A DNA stretch of 64,000 bases from Streptomyces wedmorensis. GTDB taxonomy: Bacteria > Actinomycetota > Actinomycetes > Streptomycetales > Streptomycetaceae. Below are positions 48,775-58,454 of the stretch, one piece after another (the first letter of the stretch is position 1; each line of letters opens with the position of its first letter). The notes below the pieces were generated by a model. That model did no database searches, was not told the DNA's origin, and worked only from the letters and a program-made list of their open reading frames with translations. Both the position numbers and the translations under genes were made by a program. Where the stretch lies: assembly GCF_000716445.1 (NCBI RefSeq), contig NZ_JNWK01000015.1, forward strand, positions 123,853 through 187,852, given 5' to 3'.

Positions 48775-49878
48775 ATGCCGCTGACTCCCGAGGACGTGCG
48801 GAACAAGCAGTTCACGACCGTCCGCCTTCGAGAAGGCTATGACGAGGACGAGGTCGATGCCTTCCTCGACGAGGTCGAAGCCGAGCTGACCCGCTTGCTC
48901 CGCGAGAACGAGGACCTGCGCGCCAAGCTGGCCGCCGCGACGCGCGCCGCCGCGCAGAATCAGCAGCAGCAGGGCATGCGCAAGCCCCCGGAGCCGCAGG
49001 ATCGTCCCGGCGCGCCCGTGCCCGCGGCCATATCCGGACCGCCGGTCCAGCAGCAGCCGCCCCAGATGGGCCCGCCGCAGCTGCCCTCCGGTGCCCCGGC
49101 GCTCCCCCCCGGCCCGATGCAGGGCGGTCCCATGCAGGGCGGTCCCATGCAGGGCGGCCCGATGGGTCCCGGCCCGATGCAGGGCGGCCCCATGGGCCCC
49201 GGCCCGATGCAGGGCGGCCCCATGGGCCACCCGCAGCAGCAGATGCAGCAGCAGATGCAGCAGCAGCAGCCGCAGCAGGGCCCCGGTGGCGACAGCGCCG
49301 CGCGTGTCCTCTCGCTGGCCCAGCAGACCGCCGACCAGGCGATCGCCGAGGCCCGCTCCGAGGCCAACAAGATCGTCGGCGAGGCGCGCTCCCGCGCCGA
49401 AGGCCTGGAGCGGGACGCCCGCGCCAAGGCCGACGCCCTCGAGCGGGACGCCCAGGAGAAGCACCGCGTCGCCATGGGCTCCCTGGAGTCCGCGCGCGCC
49501 ACGCTGGAGCGCAAGGTCGAGGACCTGCGCGGCTTCGAGCGCGAGTACCGCACGCGTCTGAAGTCGTACCTCGAGTCGCAGCTGCGCCAGCTGGAGACCC
49601 AGGCCGACGACTCGCTGGCCCCGCCGCGCACCCCGGCGACGGCCTCCCTGCCGCCGGCCCCGTCGATGGCCTCGGCGGGCGCGAGCGCCCCGTCCTACGG
49701 CGGCAACGGCGGCATGGGCGGTCCGCCGTCCATGGGAGCTCCCTCCTACGGCGGTCAGCAGCAGATGTCCCCGGCCATGACCCAGCCGATGGCTCCGGTC
49801 CGGCCGCAGGCGCCGCAGCCGATGCAGCAGGCGCCGGCGCCGATGCGCGGCTTCCTCATCGACGAGGACGACAACTGA
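48775..49878 (+). CDS. divIVA: Polar growth protein DivIVA
   Basis: A 367-residue coiled-coil protein that marks hyphal tips and drives apical growth in Streptomyces. The N-terminal DivIVA domain (LTPEDVRNKQFTTVRLREGYDEDEVDAFLDEVE) is followed by a 50-residue-plus GPMQGG repeat linker (about 115-150), then a second coiled coil (ANKIVGEARSRAEGLERDARAKADAL) and a Pro/Gln-rich tail. The insert is longer than in Bacillus, as expected for Streptomyces. Confidence 0.97.
   Translation: MPLTPEDVRNKQFTTVRLREGYDEDEVDAFLDEVEAELTRLLRENEDLRAKLAAATRAAAQNQQQQGMRKPPEPQDRPGAPVPAAISGPPVQQQPPQMGPPQLPSGAPALPPGPMQGGPMQGGPMQGGPMGPGPMQGGPMGPGPMQGGPMGHPQQQMQQQMQQQQPQQGPGGDSAARVLSLAQQTADQAIAEARSEANKIVGEARSRAEGLERDARAKADALERDAQEKHRVAMGSLESARATLERKVEDLRGFEREYRTRLKSYLESQLRQLETQADDSLAPPRTPATASLPPAPSMASAGASAPSYGGNGGMGGPPSMGAPSYGGQQQMSPAMTQPMAPVRPQAPQPMQQAPAPMRGFLIDEDDN
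49113..49232 (+). repeat. GPMQGG-coding tandem repeats in divIVA
   Basis: Repeats of 15 and 27 bp (GGCCCSATGCAGGGCGGYCC-like units) encode a GPMQGGPM and GPMGPGPMQGG linker. Near-identical units make length variation between strains likely. Confidence 0.85.
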
Positions 49879-49922
49879 CGGCGGGTGGTCGCGCGATGAG
49901 CGCGTAGCCGTCGGCAGGCTGC

Positions 49923-49961
49923 AAGGGCCGGTTCCCGGGTTTCTCCCGGGGGCCGGCCCTT
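49923..49961 (+). terminator. Terminator after divIVA
   Basis: AAGGGCCGG-tt-CCCGGG-tttct-CCCGGG-gg-CCGGCCCTT forms a long hairpin 44 bp past the divIVA stop. Confidence 0.75.
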
Positions 49962-49999
49962 CGCCGTTCCCCGGGACGGACCCGCGGTCACGCCGGCGC

Positions 50000-50074
50000 C
50001 CCGCGTACGCCGAAGGGGGCCCGCGTACGCCGGCGCGCCGCGTACGCCGAAGGGGGCCCGCGTACGCCGAAGGG
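50000..50074. repeat. 37-bp direct repeats between divIVA and ileS
   Basis: CCGCGTACGCCGAAGGGGGC occurs at 50001 and 50038, 37 bp apart, each followed by a shorter CCGCGTACGCC copy. The last copy merges into the bidirectional terminator. No coding role is seen. Confidence 0.7.
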
Positions 50075-50104
50075 CCCGGCCTCAGGAGAGGCCGGGCCCT
50101 TCGG
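50067..50104. terminator. Bidirectional terminator, divIVA / ileS
   Basis: A perfect 17-bp stem (50067-50083 / 50088-50104) with an AGGA loop lies just downstream of the ileS stop (minus strand). It can also serve divIVA read-through. Confidence 0.8.
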
Positions 50105-50112
50105 TGAGGCGG

Positions 50113-53100
50113 TCAGGCCTTGCGGAGGCGGAAGACGAGGGCGAGGGAGTCGTCCTCGAAGGGGGCGCCGTAGGAGTCGTCGGCCTCCCCCTGCCCGTGG
50201 TCCGTGGCGAGGACCTCGTCCGCGATGAGGCCCGCGTGGGCCGTCAGCGCCTCGACGGTCTCCGGGGACGCGGAGGTCCACCGCAGCGCGATGCGGTCCG
50301 CGACGTCCAGGCCGCTGTTCTTGCGGGCCTCCTGGATCAGGCGGATGGCGTCGCGCGCGAGGCCCGCCTTGCGGAGCTCGGGGGTGATCTCCAGGTCGAG
50401 GGCGACCGTCGCGCCGGCGTCGGAGGCGACCGACCAGCCTTCGCGCGGGGTCTCGGTGATGATGATCTCCTCGGGGGTGACGGTGATGTCCTCCCCGTTC
50501 ACCGAGAGGGTCGCCTCGCCGGAGCGCAGGGCGAGCGACAGTGCCGCCGCGTCCGCCGCGGACACCGCCTTGGCGACGTCCTGGACGCCCTTGCCGAAGC
50601 GCTTGCCGAGGGCGCGGAAGTTCGCCTTGGCCGTCGTGTCGACGAGGGAGCCGCCGACCTCGGAGAGGGAGGCGAGGGAGGAGACGTTCAGCTCCTCCGT
50701 GATCTGGGCCTGGAGCGCCGGCGACAGCGCGGCGAAGCCCGTCGCCGCGACCAGCGCGCGGGACAGCGGCTGGCGGGTCTTGACGCCGGACTCGGCGCGG
50801 GTCGCCCGGCCGAGCTCGACCAGCCGGCGGACGAGGAGCATCTGCTCGGAGAGGGTCGGGTCGATCAGGGAGGCGTCGGCTTCCGGCCAGGTGGCCAGGT
50901 GGACGGACTCGGGCGCGTCGGCCGTGACGGGGACCACGAGGTCCTGCCAGACCCGCTCCGTGATGAACGGGGTCAGCGGGGCCATGAGGCGGGTGACCGT
51001 CTCGATGACGTCGTGGAGCGTGCGGAGCGCGGCCGCGTCGCCCTGCCAGAAGCGGCGGCGGGACCGGCGCACGTACCAGTTGGACAGGTCGTCGACGAAG
51101 GCCGAGAGGAGCTTGCCGGTCCGCTGGGTGTCGTACGACTCCATCGCTTCGGTGGCCTCGGTCACCAGGGTGTGGAGCTCGGAGAGGAGCCACTTGTCGA
51201 GGACGGAGCGGTCGGCCGGGGCCGGGTCCGCCTCCGAAGGCGCCCAGCCGGAGGTGCGGGCGTACAGCGCCTGGAAGGCGACCGTGTTCCAGTACGTCAG
51301 GAGGGTCTTGCGGACGACCTCCTGGATCGTTCCGTGGCCCACCCGGCGGGCCGCCCACGGCGAGCCGCCGGCCGCCATGAACCAGCGGACCGCGTCGGCG
51401 CCGTGCTGGTCCATCAGCGGGATGGGCTGGAGGATGTTGCCCAGGTGCTTGGACATCTTGCGGCCGTCCTCGGCGAGGATGTGGCCGAGGCAGACCACGT
51501 TCTCGTACGAGGACTTGTCGAAGACGAGCGTGCCGACGGCCATCAGCGTGTAGAACCAGCCGCGGGTCTGGTCGATCGCCTCGGAGATGAACTGCGCCGG
51601 GTAGCGGCTCTCGAACAGCTCCTTGTTCTGGTACGGGTACCCGTACTGCGCGAACGGCATCGAGCCCGAGTCGTACCAGGCGTCGATGACCTCCGGTACC
51701 CGGGTGGCCTCCAGGGAGCAGCCGTCCGCCGGGCAGGTGAAGGTCACCGCGTCGATGTACGGGCGGTGCGGGTCGAGCTCGGACTGGTCGGTGCCGGTCA
51801 GCTCGGTCAGCTCGGCGCGCGAGCCGACGCAGGTGAGGTGGCCCTCCTCGCAGCGCCAGATCGGCAGCGGGGTGCCCCAGTAGCGGTTCCGGGAGAGCGC
51901 CCAGTCGACGTTGTTGGTGAGCCAGTCGCCGAAGCGGCCGTGCTTGACCGAGTCGGGGAACCAGTTGGTCTTGTCGTTCTCCTGGAGCATGCGGTCCTTG
52001 ACCGCGGTCGTGCGGATGTACCAGGACGGCTGCGCGTAGTAGAGCAGGGCCGTGTGGCAGCGCCAGCAGTGCGGGTAGCTGTGCTCGTACGCGATGTGCC
52101 GGAAGAGCAGGCCGCGGGCGTCCAGGTCGGCGGTGAGGGCCTCGTCGGCCTTCTTGAAGAAGACGCCGCCGACCAGCGGGACGCCCTCCTCGAAGGTGCC
52201 GTCGGGGCGGACCGGGTTCACGACCGGCAGGCCGTACGCCTTGCAGACCTTGAGGTCGTCCTCACCGAAGGCGGGGGACTGGTGGACCAGACCCGTGCCG
52301 TCCTCGGTGGTGACGTACTCGGCGTTGACGACGTAGTGCGCCTCGGCGGGGAACTCCACCAGCTCGAAGGGGCGCTGGTAGGTCCAGCGCTCCATCTCGG
52401 CGCCCGTGAAGGACTCGCCGGTGGTGACCCAGCCCTCGCCGAGGGCCTTCTCGACCAGCGGCTGGGCGACGACGACCCGCTCGTCGCCGTCGGTGGCGAC
52501 CACGTAGGTGACCTCGGGGTGGGCGGCGACCGCGGTGTTGGACACCAGGGTCCAGGGGGTCGTCGTCCAGACCAGGAGCGCCGCCTTGCCGGCCAGCGGG
52601 CCGGAGGTCAGCGGGAAGCGGACGTAGACGGAGGGGTCGACGACCGTCTCGTAGCCCTGGGCCAGCTCGTGGTCGGAGAGGCCGGTGCCGCAGCGCGGGC
52701 ACCAGGGGGCGACCCGGTGGTCCTGGACGAGGAGGTCCTTGTCGAAGATCTGCTTCAGGGACCACCAGACCGACTCGATGTACGAGGGGTCCATGGTGCG
52801 GTAGGCGTCGTCCAGGTCGACCCAGTAGCCCATGCGGGTCGTGAGGTCGGCGAAGGCGTCGGTGTGGCGGGTCACCGACTCGCGGCACTTCGCGTTGAAC
52901 TCCGCGATGCCGTACTCCTCGATGTCCTTCTTGCCGGAGAAGCCGAGCTCCTTCTCGACCGCGAGCTCGACCGGCAGGCCGTGGCAGTCCCAGCCGGCCT
53001 TGCGGGCCACGTGGTAGCCGCGCATGGTGCGGAAGCGGGGGAAGACGTCCTTGAAGACGCGGGCCTCGATGTGGTGGGCGCCGGGCATGCCGTTCGCGGT

Positions 53101-53256
53101 GGGCGGGCCTTCGTAGAACACCCACTCGGGGCGTCCTTCGGACTGCTCCAGGGTCTTCGCGAAGACCTTGTTGTCGCGCCAGAAACCGAGCACGTCGTGC
53201 TCGAGCGCGGGCAGGTCGACCTGGGCGGGCACCTGGCGGTACTGCGGCGGTGTCAT
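50113..53256 (-). CDS. ileS: Isoleucyl-tRNA synthetase
   Basis: A 1047-residue class I tRNA synthetase. HIGH-like GPPTANGMPGAHHIEAR, the KMSKS motif in DGRKMSKHLGN, zinc-type CPRCG and CHT motifs, the editing domain and anticodon-binding domain are all present. Size fits the long eukaryote-like IleRS2 type, a form sometimes associated with mupirocin resistance; whether it confers resistance here is inference. The ATG at 53256 has GGAGG upstream and follows a T-box. Confidence 0.97.
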   Translation of the reverse strand: MTPPQYRQVPAQVDLPALEHDVLGFWRDNKVFAKTLEQSEGRPEWVFYEGPPTANGMPGAHHIEARVFKDVFPRFRTMRGYHVARKAGWDCHGLPVELAVEKELGFSGKKDIEEYGIAEFNAKCRESVTRHTDAFADLTTRMGYWVDLDDAYRTMDPSYIESVWWSLKQIFDKDLLVQDHRVAPWCPRCGTGLSDHELAQGYETVVDPSVYVRFPLTSGPLAGKAALLVWTTTPWTLVSNTAVAAHPEVTYVVATDGDERVVVAQPLVEKALGEGWVTTGESFTGAEMERWTYQRPFELVEFPAEAHYVVNAEYVTTEDGTGLVHQSPAFGEDDLKVCKAYGLPVVNPVRPDGTFEEGVPLVGGVFFKKADEALTADLDARGLLFRHIAYEHSYPHCWRCHTALLYYAQPSWYIRTTAVKDRMLQENDKTNWFPDSVKHGRFGDWLTNNVDWALSRNRYWGTPLPIWRCEEGHLTCVGSRAELTELTGTDQSELDPHRPYIDAVTFTCPADGCSLEATRVPEVIDAWYDSGSMPFAQYGYPYQNKELFESRYPAQFISEAIDQTRGWFYTLMAVGTLVFDKSSYENVVCLGHILAEDGRKMSKHLGNILQPIPLMDQHGADAVRWFMAAGGSPWAARRVGHGTIQEVVRKTLLTYWNTVAFQALYARTSGWAPSEADPAPADRSVLDKWLLSELHTLVTEATEAMESYDTQRTGKLLSAFVDDLSNWYVRRSRRRFWQGDAAALRTLHDVIETVTRLMAPLTPFITERVWQDLVVPVTADAPESVHLATWPEADASLIDPTLSEQMLLVRRLVELGRATRAESGVKTRQPLSRALVAATGFAALSPALQAQITEELNVSSLASLSEVGGSLVDTTAKANFRALGKRFGKGVQDVAKAVSAADAAALSLALRSGEATLSVNGEDITVTPEEIIITETPREGWSVASDAGATVALDLEITPELRKAGLARDAIRLIQEARKNSGLDVADRIALRWTSASPETVEALTAHAGLIADEVLATDHGQGEADDSYGAPFEDDSLALVFRLRKA

Positions 53257-53264
53257 CGAGTTCC

Positions 53265-53525
53265 TCCGGCGGAAAGTCGTCGTTCCGTCGGAGGGACGAG
53301 AGCCCGGCTCCCGCGGTACCACCCTCCTTGGCCCCGGGCGCGCACGCCCTGAGCCCCCTCATTGGGGTCGCGACGCCGGGTCTAGTCACCGCGCTTTCCC
53401 GCGGCTTTCTTCCGACGGCTCCGGGGTGATGCTTCACATCGGGCTCGCCCCCGGGCTCTCACCGTCCCCGGGTCGCTCATGGCTGCGTACGACGCTACTC
53501 GTCCCCATCCAAGCCTTTCGCTGAG
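53265..53525 (-). ncRNA. T-box riboswitch of ileS (translational, actinobacterial type)
   Basis: On the minus strand the 5' part forms a short stem I-like region containing ATC (GCATCACC), a candidate Ile specifier. The hallmark GGTGGTACCGCGG sequence is at 53309-53325. Downstream CCTCC and GGAGG segments near the ileS start suggest sequestration of the ribosome binding site instead of transcription termination, as reported for actinobacterial ileS T-boxes. Confidence 0.9.
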
Positions 53526-53797
53526 GCCAGTGTACGGGGCCCGGAGGAGGGCGGCAGACCGGTTTTCGCGTGACCCGAATGGCCATACGGGGCGGGTCGG
53601 AGTCGGGGTGCGGCCATGTGGGGGAGGGGCGGGACGGATAACCCGGCGGGGAGCTGGGCACAACGGAGGCAGGCCCGCCCTGCGGGGAGCGGGGGCGGGT
53701 GGGAACGGCGGCGTGCCCCGTTGCCGCGGGCCTTGGGCCGATTTATCGTCCCAGCACGATTCGCGAGCAAGATCACAAAATGTGAAGGGGCCGCGAC
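53526..53797. other. Intergenic region between the ileS leader and the dksA-like gene
   Basis: No gene is supported. Part of the intergenic GGGCACAACGG motif recurs near 53655. A short TCACAAAATGTGA palindrome lies just before the dksA-like start; its role is unknown. Confidence 0.5.
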
Positions 53798-54586
53798 ATG
53801 GTGGCGAAGAAGACCGCCGCGAAGAGGGCCTCGACCGCCGGTTCCGCCGGTACGGCCGAGGCCGCCAAGGACGTGACCGGCAAGAAGTCGGCGGTCGCGA
53901 CGAAGACGGCTGCCGGGAAGGCCGTCACCAAGAAGGCGGTCGCGAAGAAGGCGGCCACCGGGAAGACGGCCGTCGACGGGACGGACGCGGCGGCCCCCGC
54001 CCGCGAGCCCGCGGCCCCGGCCGACGAGGCCTCCGGCCGGAAGCCCGTGGCGAAGAAGGCGGCCGCCAGGAAGGCGCCCGCCGCGAAGAACCCGAAGAAG
54101 CAGACAGGAGCCAGGACGGTGGCAGCGAAGAAGACCGCGGGCGGCGTCACGACCGCCGGCAGCGAGGCCGCGGTGCCCCAGGCCCGCACCGGTGAGCTCG
54201 CGGTGCGTCCCGGGGAGGACCCCTGGACGCCGGAGGAGGTCGGCGAGGCCCGCAGCTCGCTCCAGGCGGAGGTCCTGCGGCTCCGCAGCGAGCTCGTCCA
54301 CTCCAAGGAGGAGCTCACCGGCCTCATGCGGGACTCGGGTGACGGCGCGGGCGACGACCAGGCCGACACCGGCACCAAGAACATCACCAGGGAGCACGAG
54401 CTCGCCCTGGCCGCCAACGCGAGGGAGATGCTGGAGCAGACCGAGCACGCCCTGGAACGGCTCGACGCGGGCACGTACGGCCTCTGCGAGGTGTGCGGCA
54501 AGCCCATCGGCAAGGCGAGGATGCAGGCCTTCCCGCGGGCCACGCTCTGCGTCGAGGACAAGCAGCGGCAGGAGCGGCGTGGCTGA
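53798..54586 (+). CDS. DksA/TraR-family protein with Lys/Ala-rich N-terminus; fourth zinc Cys replaced
   Basis: A 262-residue protein. The first ~130 residues are a Lys/Ala-rich low-complexity tail ([13 protein letters not shown] repeats) like histone H1/HU tails. The C-terminal ~100 residues form a DksA-like coiled coil and zinc-finger region, [28 protein letters not shown]. The family pattern ends in C-x-x-C, but here the last position is Asp, leaving three cysteines. DksA-like proteins bind the RNA polymerase secondary channel. AAGGGG precedes the ATG. Confidence 0.82.
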   Translation: MVAKKTAAKRASTAGSAGTAEAAKDVTGKKSAVATKTAAGKAVTKKAVAKKAATGKTAVDGTDAAAPAREPAAPADEASGRKPVAKKAAARKAPAAKNPKKQTGARTVAAKKTAGGVTTAGSEAAVPQARTGELAVRPGEDPWTPEEVGEARSSLQAEVLRLRSELVHSKEELTGLMRDSGDGAGDDQADTGTKNITREHELALAANAREMLEQTEHALERLDAGTYGLCEVCGKPIGKARMQAFPRATLCVEDKQRQERRG

Positions 54587-54666
54587 CGATCTCGGCTGAC
54601 GGTCTCGTACGCCTGTGCCGTACCCTCGGTGCACGGTCAGGCATCGAGGTCGAGGGACTCACTCAC

Positions 54667-55287
54667 GTGGCAGAGGCGGAGCGCATCATCGGTACGCCGG
54701 ATTCAGCAGGGGCCGAGGAGCCGGCCGCGTCCGACGAGACGGTCGCCTCCGAGGGAACGGCGGCCTCCGACGGGACGGCCGCTCCCGAGGAGCGGCCCCG
54801 GGGCAGGCGCCGGATCGTCGCGCTGTTCGTGGTGGCCCTGCTGGCCTACCTCCTGGACCTCGGCAGCAAGATGCTGGTGGTCGCCAAGCTGGAGGGCCAC
54901 GAGCCGATCGACCTGATCGGGGACCTGCTGCGGCTGGACGCCATCCGGAACCCCGGTGCGGCGTTCGGCATGGGCGAGGCCTTCACGATCATCTTCACCT
55001 GCATCGCGGCCGCCGTGATCGTCGTGATCATCCGGCTGGCCCGGAAGCTCTACAGCCTGCCCTGGGCGATCGCGCTCGGCCTGCTGCTCGGCGGTGCGCT
55101 CGGCAACCTCACGGACCGGATCTTCCGCTCGCCGGGCGTCTTCGAGGGCGCGGTCGTCGACTTCATCGCCCCCGCGCACTTCGCCGTCTTCAACCTCGCC
55201 GACTCGGCGATCGTCTGCGGCGGCATCCTGATCGTCCTGCTGTCCTTCCGGGGCCTGGACCCGGACGGCACCGTCCACAAGGACTGA
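54667..55287 (+). CDS. lspA: Lipoprotein signal peptidase
   Basis: A 206-residue membrane aspartyl protease (LspA) that cleaves prolipoprotein signal peptides. Four membrane segments and both catalytic Asp motifs (GNLTDRI and FNLADSAI) plus RNPGAAFG are visible. A ~45-residue Glu/Ala-rich N-terminal extension is typical of actinobacteria. GTG 54667 fits; longer in-frame starts would overlap the dksA-like gene. Confidence 0.93.
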   Translation: MAEAERIIGTPDSAGAEEPAASDETVASEGTAASDGTAAPEERPRGRRRIVALFVVALLAYLLDLGSKMLVVAKLEGHEPIDLIGDLLRLDAIRNPGAAFGMGEAFTIIFTCIAAAVIVVIIRLARKLYSLPWAIALGLLLGGALGNLTDRIFRSPGVFEGAVVDFIAPAHFAVFNLADSAIVCGGILIVLLSFRGLDPDGTVHKD

Positions 55288-55339
55288 GCCCGACCCGTGC
55301 GGAAGACAGAGTGTCTTCCGCACAAGGCATACTCGACGG

Positions 55340-56281
55340 GTGAGTACGAGTCCCGAGATCCGCACGCTGCCCGTTCCCGATGGCCTGGAGGGCGAGCGCG
55401 TCGACGCCGCCATCGCCCGTATGTTCGGGTTCTCCCGTACGAAGGCGGCCGAGCTGGCCGCCACAGGGAAGGTCCAGGTCGACGGATCCGTCGTCGGCAA
55501 GTCCGAGCGGGTCAGCGGTGGCGCGTGGCTCGAGGTCGAGATGCCGGGCGCGGCCGCGCCCGTGCAGATCGTCGCCGAGCCCGTCGAGGGCATGGAGATC
55601 GTCCACGACGACGACGACATCGTCGTGATCATGAAGCCGGTCGGCGTCGCCGCGCACCCGAGCCCCGGCTGGACCGGCACCACGGTCATCGGCGGCCTCG
55701 CCGCCGCCGGGTACCGCATCTCCACCTCCGGCGCCGCCGAGCGCCAGGGCATCGTGCACCGCCTGGACGTCGGCACCTCCGGTCTGATGGTGGTCGCGAA
55801 GTCGGAGTACGCGTACACCTCGCTCAAGCGCCAGTTCAAGGAGCGCACGGTCGACAAGCGCTACAACGCGCTGGTCCAGGGCCACCCCGACCCGATGAGC
55901 GGCACCATCGACGCCCCGATCGGCCGGCACCCGAACCACGACTACAAGTGGGCGGTCACCGCCGAGGGCAAGCCCTCCGTCACGCACTACGACCTCATCG
56001 AGGCGTACCGGTCGGCGTCGCTGCTCGACATCAAGCTGGAGACGGGCCGCACCCACCAGATCCGGGTGCACATGTCCGCCCACCGCCACCCCTGCGTCGG
56101 CGACCTCACCTACGGCGCCGACCCGACGCTGGCCAAGCGCCTCGGCCTGACGCGGCAGTGGCTGCACGCGGTCCGGCTCGGCTTCGAGCACCCCGGGGAC
56201 GGCTCGTGGGTCGAGTTCGCCAGCACGTACCCCGAGGACCTGCAGCGGGCCCTGGACCGGATCGCGGCGGAGAGCCAGTGA
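55340..56281 (+). CDS. RluD-type pseudouridine synthase
   Basis: A 313-residue RluA/RluD-family enzyme that isomerises uridines in 23S rRNA. An S4-like N-terminal domain ([30 protein letters not shown]) precedes the catalytic domain with [15 protein letters not shown] (catalytic Asp) and [20 protein letters not shown]. It is 53 bp after lspA, consistent with the common lspA-rluD pairing. Confidence 0.93.
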   Translation: MSTSPEIRTLPVPDGLEGERVDAAIARMFGFSRTKAAELAATGKVQVDGSVVGKSERVSGGAWLEVEMPGAAAPVQIVAEPVEGMEIVHDDDDIVVIMKPVGVAAHPSPGWTGTTVIGGLAAAGYRISTSGAAERQGIVHRLDVGTSGLMVVAKSEYAYTSLKRQFKERTVDKRYNALVQGHPDPMSGTIDAPIGRHPNHDYKWAVTAEGKPSVTHYDLIEAYRSASLLDIKLETGRTHQIRVHMSAHRHPCVGDLTYGADPTLAKRLGLTRQWLHAVRLGFEHPGDGSWVEFASTYPEDLQRALDRIAAESQ

Positions 56282-56745
56282 CGGTCGGGTACTCCGTCCG
56301 CGAGGCGGCGGAGCCGGCCGACCGGGAGGCGTGCTTCGCGGTCCGTCGTGAGGTGTTCGTCGAGGAGCAGGGCGTTCCGCGGGAGCTGGAGTACGACGCG
56401 TACGACGCGACCGCGGTGCACGTCCTGGCCGTGCGGGCGGACGGTCTGCCGCTGGGCACGGGGCGTCTGCTGCACGGTGCGGACGCCGTCGGCAAGACGG
56501 GCGGGGACGCCTCGGTGGGTTCCCTCGGCCGGCTCGCGGTCGCGAAGGCGGCCCGCGGTCTCGGGATCGGCGCGGCGCTCGTGCTCGCCGTCGAGGACGT
56601 GGCCCGCGAGCGGGGCCTGACCGCCGTCGACCTGCACGCGCAGACCCACGCGCTGGGCTTCTACGAGCGGCTCGGCTACGCGGCGTACGGCCCCGAGTTC
56701 CCGGACGCGGGCATGCCGCACCGGGCCATGCGGAAGGCCCTGTGA
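56278..56745 (+). CDS. GNAT N-acetyltransferase
   Basis: A 155-residue acetyltransferase with the [18 protein letters not shown] and acetyl-CoA-binding [19 protein letters not shown] motifs, of the ElaA/YjcF-like group. Substrate is unknown. GTG 56278 overlaps the pseudouridine synthase stop (GTGA). Confidence 0.9.
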   Translation: MTVGYSVREAAEPADREACFAVRREVFVEEQGVPRELEYDAYDATAVHVLAVRADGLPLGTGRLLHGADAVGKTGGDASVGSLGRLAVAKAARGLGIGAALVLAVEDVARERGLTAVDLHAQTHALGFYERLGYAAYGPEFPDAGMPHRAMRKAL

Positions 56746-56831
56746 GGACCGGCCCCCCGTAGCATCCGGCGCACCGGGAGCACGCAGGGGGCAATCGGCG
56801 TCAAAACGGACGTACGTGGCAGGGTGGGCCC

Positions 56832-58418
56832 GTGGATCAATTGGCCCTGTTGTTCTTGCTGCTGCTCGGCGCCCTGCTGACCGTGCCCCTCGGCGACCGG
56901 CTCGGGCTGCCCGCTCCGGTCCTGATGACGCTCGTCGGGATCGCGCTGGCGTTCCTGCCCTTCGTGCCGAGTGTGGAGGTCCCGCCGGAGTTCATCCTCC
57001 CGCTCGTGCTGCCGCCGCTGCTCTACGCCTCCGTGCAGCGGACCTCCTGGCGGCAGTTCGCGGCCAACAGGCGACCGATCTTCCTGCTCGCGGTCGCCCT
57101 GGTCTTCGTCACCACGGCCGCCGTCGGCGCGGTCGCGCACGTGCTGGTGCCCGGCCTGCCGCTGGCCGCCGCGATCGCCCTCGGAGCCCTCGTCGCCCCG
57201 CCGGACCCGGTCGCCGCGACCGCCGTGGCCGGCTCGCTCGGGCTGCCCCGCCGGCTGGTGTCGATCCTGGAGGGCGAGGGGCTCTTCAACGACGTCACCG
57301 CGATCGTGCTCTACCACGTGGCGATCGCCGCGGTCGTCAGCGGCTCCTTCTCCTGGCCCGAGGCGCTCGGCGAGTTCGTGCTGTCCGCCGTGGTCGCCGT
57401 CGCCGTCGGCCTGGCGCTCGGCTGGCTCTGCAACAAGCTGATCGGCGTCCTCGGGGACGCCACGCTGCAGACCGGCCTCACCCTCCTCGTCCCCTTCGTG
57501 AGCTACGTCCTCGCCGAGGAGCTGCACGGCTCCGGCGTGCTCGCCGTCCTGCTCACCGCGCTCTTCCTGGCCGAGCACGCGGCGGACGCCGACGACGTCA
57601 TGGGCCGGCTCGCCGGGCAGACCTTCTGGCAGATCGTCGACACCCTCGTCACCGGCATCGCGTTCGGACTCATCGGCCTTGAGCTCATCCACGTCTTCGG
57701 CGTCGCGGAGGGGCGCGGGTGGGAGATGCTCGGCTGGGGCGCCGCCGTGGTCGGCGTGGTCGTCGGGGTCCGGCTCCTCTGGCTGCTGCCCGCCACCTGG
57801 CTGGCGAAGCGGCTGCACAACCTCCGGGACGTCGACGAGGAGATCCCGATGAGCTGGCGGGAGACCGTCGTCATGTGGTGGGCGGGGATGCGCGGGGTGG
57901 CCTCGGTGGCCCTCGCCCTCGCCATCCCGCTCCGCACCGACGACGGCGCGCCCTTCCCCGGCCGCGACGAGATCGTCTTCATCGCCTTCTGCGTGATCAT
58001 CGCCACTCTCGTCTTCCAGGGCCTCACCCTGCCCGCTCTGGTCAAGCGGCTGGGCGTACGGGCCGACACGGACGCCGAGCGGGCGCTCGAACGCGACCTG
58101 GCGATCCGGGCCGCGAAGGCCGCCAGGCGCAGGCTCAAGGAGATCGAGGAGGTCGAGGAGCTGCCCGAGGAGGTCCAGGAGCGGCTGCTGCGCGGGGCGT
58201 ACGACATCGGCGCCAGGATCAGCCCCGACATGGTCGACGAGGAGCGGCGGGCCGCCTACGCGGCGCGCGTGGACCGTCTCAAGGCGGTGCAGCGGATCCA
58301 GCGGGAGCTGATGTCGGCCGCCCGGCACGAGGTCCTCTCGGCGCGCAGCGAGCCCGGTGCCGATCCCGAGGTGGTGGACCGGGTGCTGCGGCAGCTCGAC
58401 GTGCGCAGCATGCGCTGA
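56832..58418 (+). CDS. CPA1-family Na+/H+ antiporter
   Basis: A 528-residue membrane protein with about 12 segments and a cytoplasmic C-terminal tail (about 420-528). Conserved motifs are ALVAPPDPVAATAVAGSLG and ILEGEGLFNDVTAIVLY (the ND pair) and GMRGVASVALALAIPL. It exchanges Na+ or K+ for H+; the ion cannot be told from sequence. It starts 86 bp after the GNAT gene. Confidence 0.9.
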   Translation: MDQLALLFLLLLGALLTVPLGDRLGLPAPVLMTLVGIALAFLPFVPSVEVPPEFILPLVLPPLLYASVQRTSWRQFAANRRPIFLLAVALVFVTTAAVGAVAHVLVPGLPLAAAIALGALVAPPDPVAATAVAGSLGLPRRLVSILEGEGLFNDVTAIVLYHVAIAAVVSGSFSWPEALGEFVLSAVVAVAVGLALGWLCNKLIGVLGDATLQTGLTLLVPFVSYVLAEELHGSGVLAVLLTALFLAEHAADADDVMGRLAGQTFWQIVDTLVTGIAFGLIGLELIHVFGVAEGRGWEMLGWGAAVVGVVVGVRLLWLLPATWLAKRLHNLRDVDEEIPMSWRETVVMWWAGMRGVASVALALAIPLRTDDGAPFPGRDEIVFIAFCVIIATLVFQGLTLPALVKRLGVRADTDAERALERDLAIRAAKAARRRLKEIEEVEELPEEVQERLLRGAYDIGARISPDMVDEERRAAYAARVDRLKAVQRIQRELMSAARHEVLSARSEPGADPEVVDRVLRQLDVRSMR

Positions 58419-58454
58419 GGGGCGGCCCGTGGGCCGGGTGGCAGGATGGGACGC

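Noticed and set aside
49980..50112. Small gene between divIVA and ileS
   Set aside because: The region is made of direct repeats and terminator hairpins, with no supported open frame.
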